A stretch of 42,803 nt of DNA from Armatimonadota bacterium. GTDB taxonomy: Bacteria; Armatimonadota; Zipacnadia; Zipacnadales; JABUFB01. The notes under the pieces were generated by a model. That model worked only from the letters and a program-made list of their open reading frames with translations. It was not told where the DNA came from and did not search any database. A program made the translations under genes and the position numbers. The stretch covers positions 1 to 42,803 of the forward strand of contig JABUFB010000021.1 of assembly GCA_013314775.1 (NCBI GenBank), in the 5' to 3' direction. Shown here in pieces: positions 40,100-42,803 of the stretch; position 1 is the stretch's first letter, and each line of letters starts with the position of its first letter.

Positions 40100-42472
40100 C
40101 TACCTGAGAACCTCCGGCAGGCCCTTCATCCACGCGTCCTTGAGTTCGTCCAGGGACCACTCGTACTCCTGGTCGCCCAGTTCGAACTCCAGTTCCGCCT
40201 CGTCCTCCACCTCGCCGATGTCGATCAGCTCCACTCCGTAGCTCGCGAAGAGCGCCACCAGGTCCTCCTCGCAGCCTTGCTTCGCCTCGATCACAAAGCC
40301 GCTGGATTCCGAGAACAAGAGCTTGTCCAGGCGAAGGTCGCTGTTCAGCGCATCCAGCTCGATCTCCGCGCCAAGCTGCCCGTTGGCGAAGCCGCCCATG
40401 CACATCTCTGCCACCGCAACCGCGAGGCCGCCGTCGGAGATGTCGGTGCAGGCGCGCACGAAGCCCCTGTCGATGGCGTCGATCACCGCGTAGATCATGG
40501 CCCGCTCCAGCTCCCAGTCCACCTGGGGCACATTGCGGCCAAGCCCGAGTCCGAGAGCCTGGTACAGGGCGCTGCCGCCCAGTTCGTCTTTACGCGGCCC
40601 GGCCAGGAAGATCCTGTCGCCGGCCTGCTTGAACTGCATGGTGACCGCTTTCGAAAAGTCCGGCATGGTGCCCACGCATGCGATGACCGCGGAGGGGGAC
40701 ACGGCGCGGCCCGTCGCGGATTCATTGTACAGGCTGACATTGCCCGAGACGAAGGGCACCGGCTGGTTCTCGTAGCCCTTGAGCCACAGGTTTCGGGCAG
40801 CGTCGGCGATTCCGCGAACGCCGTCGCGGAACTGTGCGAAGGCCGAGGGCTTCTCGGGATTCCCGTAGTTGAGACAATCGGTGAGGGCCTGGGGGACAGC
40901 CCCGACGGCGGCCACATTGCGCATACATTCGGCCACTGCACACGCGCCGCCCCAGTAAGCGCTGATATCTCCGTACGCCGGGTTGCAGTCCACGCTCAGC
41001 GCGCAGCCCACGGTGCTTCCGGGCAGCGGGCGGATCACGCCTGCTCCCGCTTCACCAGGTCGTATCACCGCATTGCCCTGAACCTCGGTATCGTAAGCTC
41101 GATAGACGAATGCGCGGGAGCACACATTACGCCAGCCCAGGACCTTGAGAAGCGTGTCGTGCAGGTCGGGCATATCGTACTCGGGTTCGGTTCCGGTGTA
41201 CTCGACGGCTTCTTCCTCGCGGTCATACAGGATGCCGCCGGTGACCTGCTCGATGGGCGCGTCGCAAACGATGGTTCCGCCCTGTTTCACCCGGAACTGC
41301 TTCTCGGTGAGGACCCGGCCGACGACGCTGGCACGGGCGCCCTCGTACACGTTCGGCAGGTCCCAGTCCTCGTTGTAGATACGCAGGACTTCGGGTGCGA
41401 AAGTCTCGGGCACCGCCAGCAGGAAGCGCTCCTGGGTTTCGGCGCACATGATGACTTCGGGCAGAAGGTCAGGCAAGGCTACGTGGACGGCTTCGAGGTC
41501 AAGCTCCAATCCGAAGCCCCCGGCGGAGCAGATTTCGGAAGTGCCGCAGGCAAGGCCTCCTCCGCCGATATCCTTGATCCCGATGGGGATGCCGAGCTCC
41601 TTCGCTCTCACCCGCACAGCCTCATTGGCTTTGCGCATGCAAAGGACGTTTTCGAGGAACGGATCGGGTACCTGGACCGCGCCGCGATCCTCTTCCTGGT
41701 CCTCCTCGTCGATGATCTTTGACGCAAATGCACTCCCGCCAAAACCGGAATCGTCCGTGGGCTTGCCCACGAGGACGATGACGTACGGCTCGTCTTTCGC
41801 CTCGGGCGGCACGTATGAGTGGACGATGTCGTCCTCCGCCACGAGTCCCAGGGCGACTACGTTCACCAGGCAGTTGTCGTCGAAAGTCTCGTTGAAGTAG
41901 ATATCCCCCGCGAGGCAGGGCACGCCGAGGGCATTGCCGTACTGCCAGATGCCATCCACGACGCCGCTCACTATCCAGCGGGTACGGTCGGCATTCTCGC
42001 CAGTGGGGTCACCGAAACGCAGGGGGTCGGCGGTGGCGATGACCCTCGCGCCCATACAGTCCACATCCCGCACGATGCCGCCGATACCGGTGGCTGCACC
42101 TTCGACGGGCAGGACCTGGGACGGGTGATTGTGACTCTCGTGGGCCATGACAATGCCCCAGCGCCGGCCCTCATGCTCCGTGAGAAAGACGATCCCGGCG
42201 TCCTCCTGCGGGCCAAGGATGACGTTGGGGCCCTCGGTTGGGAGGAACTCCTTGAGTGTCGGCTTGCTGCTCTTGTACGAGCAGTGCTCGGACCACTCGC
42301 TGTTGAAAATGTGCATCTCGGTGACGGTGGGGTCGCGGTGGAGGAAACCGGCGATCATCCGTGCCTCGTTGACGGTGAGACCCACTCCATTGTCGCTCAT
42401 GAACTGCTGGAGCCCGGCGTCATCGAGATCTGATACGGGCAGGCGGCGGTCGTCGAGGTTCATTTCGGTCAT
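40100..42472 (-). CDS. purL: Phosphoribosylformylglycinamidine synthase, PurL subunit
   Basis: The 790-residue product is a small-type PurL with FNSEWSEHCSYKSSK (56-70), HESHNHPSQVLPVEG (111-125, catalytic and metal-binding His), GGIVRDVDCMGA, IKDIGGGGLACGTSE and the C-terminal AIRM-like CTDISDGGLAVAVAEMC. With PurQ and PurS it converts FGAR, ATP and glutamine to FGAM, the fourth step of purine synthesis. No PurQ glutaminase domain is attached and neither purQ nor purS is next to it, so they must be elsewhere. It is slightly longer than common PurL proteins (about 720-770). ATG 42472 is used; ATG 42463 is an alternative. A promoter lies about 75 bases upstream. Confidence 0.97.
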   Translation of the reverse strand: MTEMNLDDRRLPVSDLDDAGLQQFMSDNGVGLTVNEARMIAGFLHRDPTVTEMHIFNSEWSEHCSYKSSKPTLKEFLPTEGPNVILGPQEDAGIVFLTEHEGRRWGIVMAHESHNHPSQVLPVEGAATGIGGIVRDVDCMGARVIATADPLRFGDPTGENADRTRWIVSGVVDGIWQYGNALGVPCLAGDIYFNETFDDNCLVNVVALGLVAEDDIVHSYVPPEAKDEPYVIVLVGKPTDDSGFGGSAFASKIIDEEDQEEDRGAVQVPDPFLENVLCMRKANEAVRVRAKELGIPIGIKDIGGGGLACGTSEICSAGGFGLELDLEAVHVALPDLLPEVIMCAETQERFLLAVPETFAPEVLRIYNEDWDLPNVYEGARASVVGRVLTEKQFRVKQGGTIVCDAPIEQVTGGILYDREEEAVEYTGTEPEYDMPDLHDTLLKVLGWRNVCSRAFVYRAYDTEVQGNAVIRPGEAGAGVIRPLPGSTVGCALSVDCNPAYGDISAYWGGACAVAECMRNVAAVGAVPQALTDCLNYGNPEKPSAFAQFRDGVRGIADAARNLWLKGYENQPVPFVSGNVSLYNESATGRAVSPSAVIACVGTMPDFSKAVTMQFKQAGDRIFLAGPRKDELGGSALYQALGLGLGRNVPQVDWELERAMIYAVIDAIDRGFVRACTDISDGGLAVAVAEMCMGGFANGQLGAEIELDALNSDLRLDKLLFSESSGFVIEAKQGCEEDLVALFASYGVELIDIGEVEDEAELEFELGDQEYEWSLDELKDAWMKGLPEVLR

Positions 42473-42545
42473 CCTTGCGTCGTGGTCCAGGCCTCAGGAG
42501 ATGGTGCCAGGCGGACCTGTTGGCGGGAACGTGGTCCCGGACCAG

Positions 42546-42574
42546 ATAATACTAGTGAAGTGCGCGCCGGGCAA
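42546..42574 (-). promoter_or_regulatory. purL promoter
   Basis: On the minus strand TTGCCC (42569-42574), a 17-base spacer and TATTAT (42546-42551) stand about 75 bases before the purL start codon. It would transcribe purL and perhaps comF and the gene after it. Confidence 0.7.
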
Positions 42575-42627
42575 GGGTGTCGGGGCAGACGCAGCAGCGC
42601 AGGCGGCAGAGACCAGCCCGTGCCCCT

Positions 42628-42803
42628 GGGTTGAGTACCTGTTTAGCGTGCCGGCATGCGCGTGGGTTGGTGCCCCGGGTTGACGCCCCGCGCTGAAGCA
42701 CGGGGCTAGAGGCCTTCGGCCGGGCGTCCTGCCGGACGCGAAGGTCGAGCGTCTCGCTCGACAGGTCGTTCGCCGTCGGTGCCCCGGGTTGAGTACCTGT
42801 TTA
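42628..42803 (-). repeat. Modular dispersed repeat reaching the window edge
   Basis: GGGTTGAGTACCTGTTTA occurs at 42628-42645 and again at 42786-42803, the last base of the window. Between them, in inverted order relative to 35453-35551, lie the hairpin element (42682-42707), the CGTCCTGCCGGACGCG module (42725-42740), a GTCGAGCGTCTCGCTCGAC hairpin and the GGTGCCCCGGGTTGA end. Confidence 0.75.

Larger units (their letters stand above)
42473..42803. other. purL leader and repeat-rich right edge
   Basis: This region has no gene. Bases 42473-42574 contain the purL promoter and leader; no purine riboswitch could be recognised. Bases 42628-42803 are the modular repeat, which runs off the window. 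Confidence 0.6.

Noticed and set aside
1-42803. Long antisense frames opposite most genes
   Set aside because: They arise from GC-rich codon use of the true genes; they lack ribosome sites and recognisable domains.

Overview
The window is GC-rich bacterial chromosome with short intergenic gaps. No rRNA, tRNA or CRISPR array was recognised. Its gene content fits a free-living heterotroph of the Armatimonadota / Planctomycetota / Hydrogenedentota type: two Gfo/Idh/MocA oxidoreductases, two uroporphyrinogen-decarboxylase-like enzymes, two very large multi-spanning membrane proteins of the DUF6785 kind, secreted PQQ-type beta-propellers, a GH42-like protein and a KDPG-aldolase/VOC fusion. That placement is inferred from family content only; no marker gene settles it. 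The only clear housekeeping genes are purL, comF and nnr.

Layout. (1) 1-1635: the 3' end of a group II intron (tail of its reverse transcriptase, then domains V and VI) splits an HprK-like kinase gene. The kinase's 3' exon is followed, with an overlapping stop/start, by a signal-peptidase-like/GNAT fusion. (2) 1641-6774: a secreted beta-propeller diverges from a sugar-type oxidoreductase. A sugar-phosphate isomerase/epimerase follows, and a hicBA toxin-antitoxin pair with a frameshift in each gene lies between the two sugar enzymes. (3) 6846-9923: a strong promoter drives a secreted pentapeptide-repeat protein and an unrecognised 500-residue protein. (4) 10030-13665 (minus): nnr, a URO-D-like enzyme and a membrane-anchored coiled-coil protein in one operon. 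(5) 13839-14921: a secreted protein built of two tandem copies of one domain, ending at a perfect hairpin terminator. (6) 14990-20404 (minus): a MoxR / DUF58 / DUF4129 operon with a secreted protein and two tiny single-span membrane proteins, 43 and 44 residues, not recognised as belonging to any known family. (7) 20681-25276: a DUF6785 transporter-like protein, a KDPG aldolase-VOC fusion and a second Gfo/Idh enzyme. (8) 25899-30181: a GspG-like protein without a prepilin cleavage site, a GH42-like secreted protein, and a zinc-dependent phospholipase C-like protein that probably starts at CTG. (9) 30203-39177: a very large secreted protein (methyltransferase fold, propeller, LamG), a second URO-D-like protein, a second DUF6785 protein bracketed by direct copies of a dispersed repeat, and a secreted protein of the family often labelled 'asparagine synthetase B'. 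(10) 39197-42472 (minus): comF and purL, with a clear purL promoter.

How the genes may work together. Most of the window looks like an accessory outfit for taking up and breaking down carbohydrate-derived compounds: extracellular hydrolase and propellers, large permease-like proteins, oxidoreductases, isomerase and aldolase. The MoxR/DUF58/DUF4129 operon is a separate envelope or chaperone system. Dispersed, palindromic, modular repeats occupy several long gaps and the right edge of the window.
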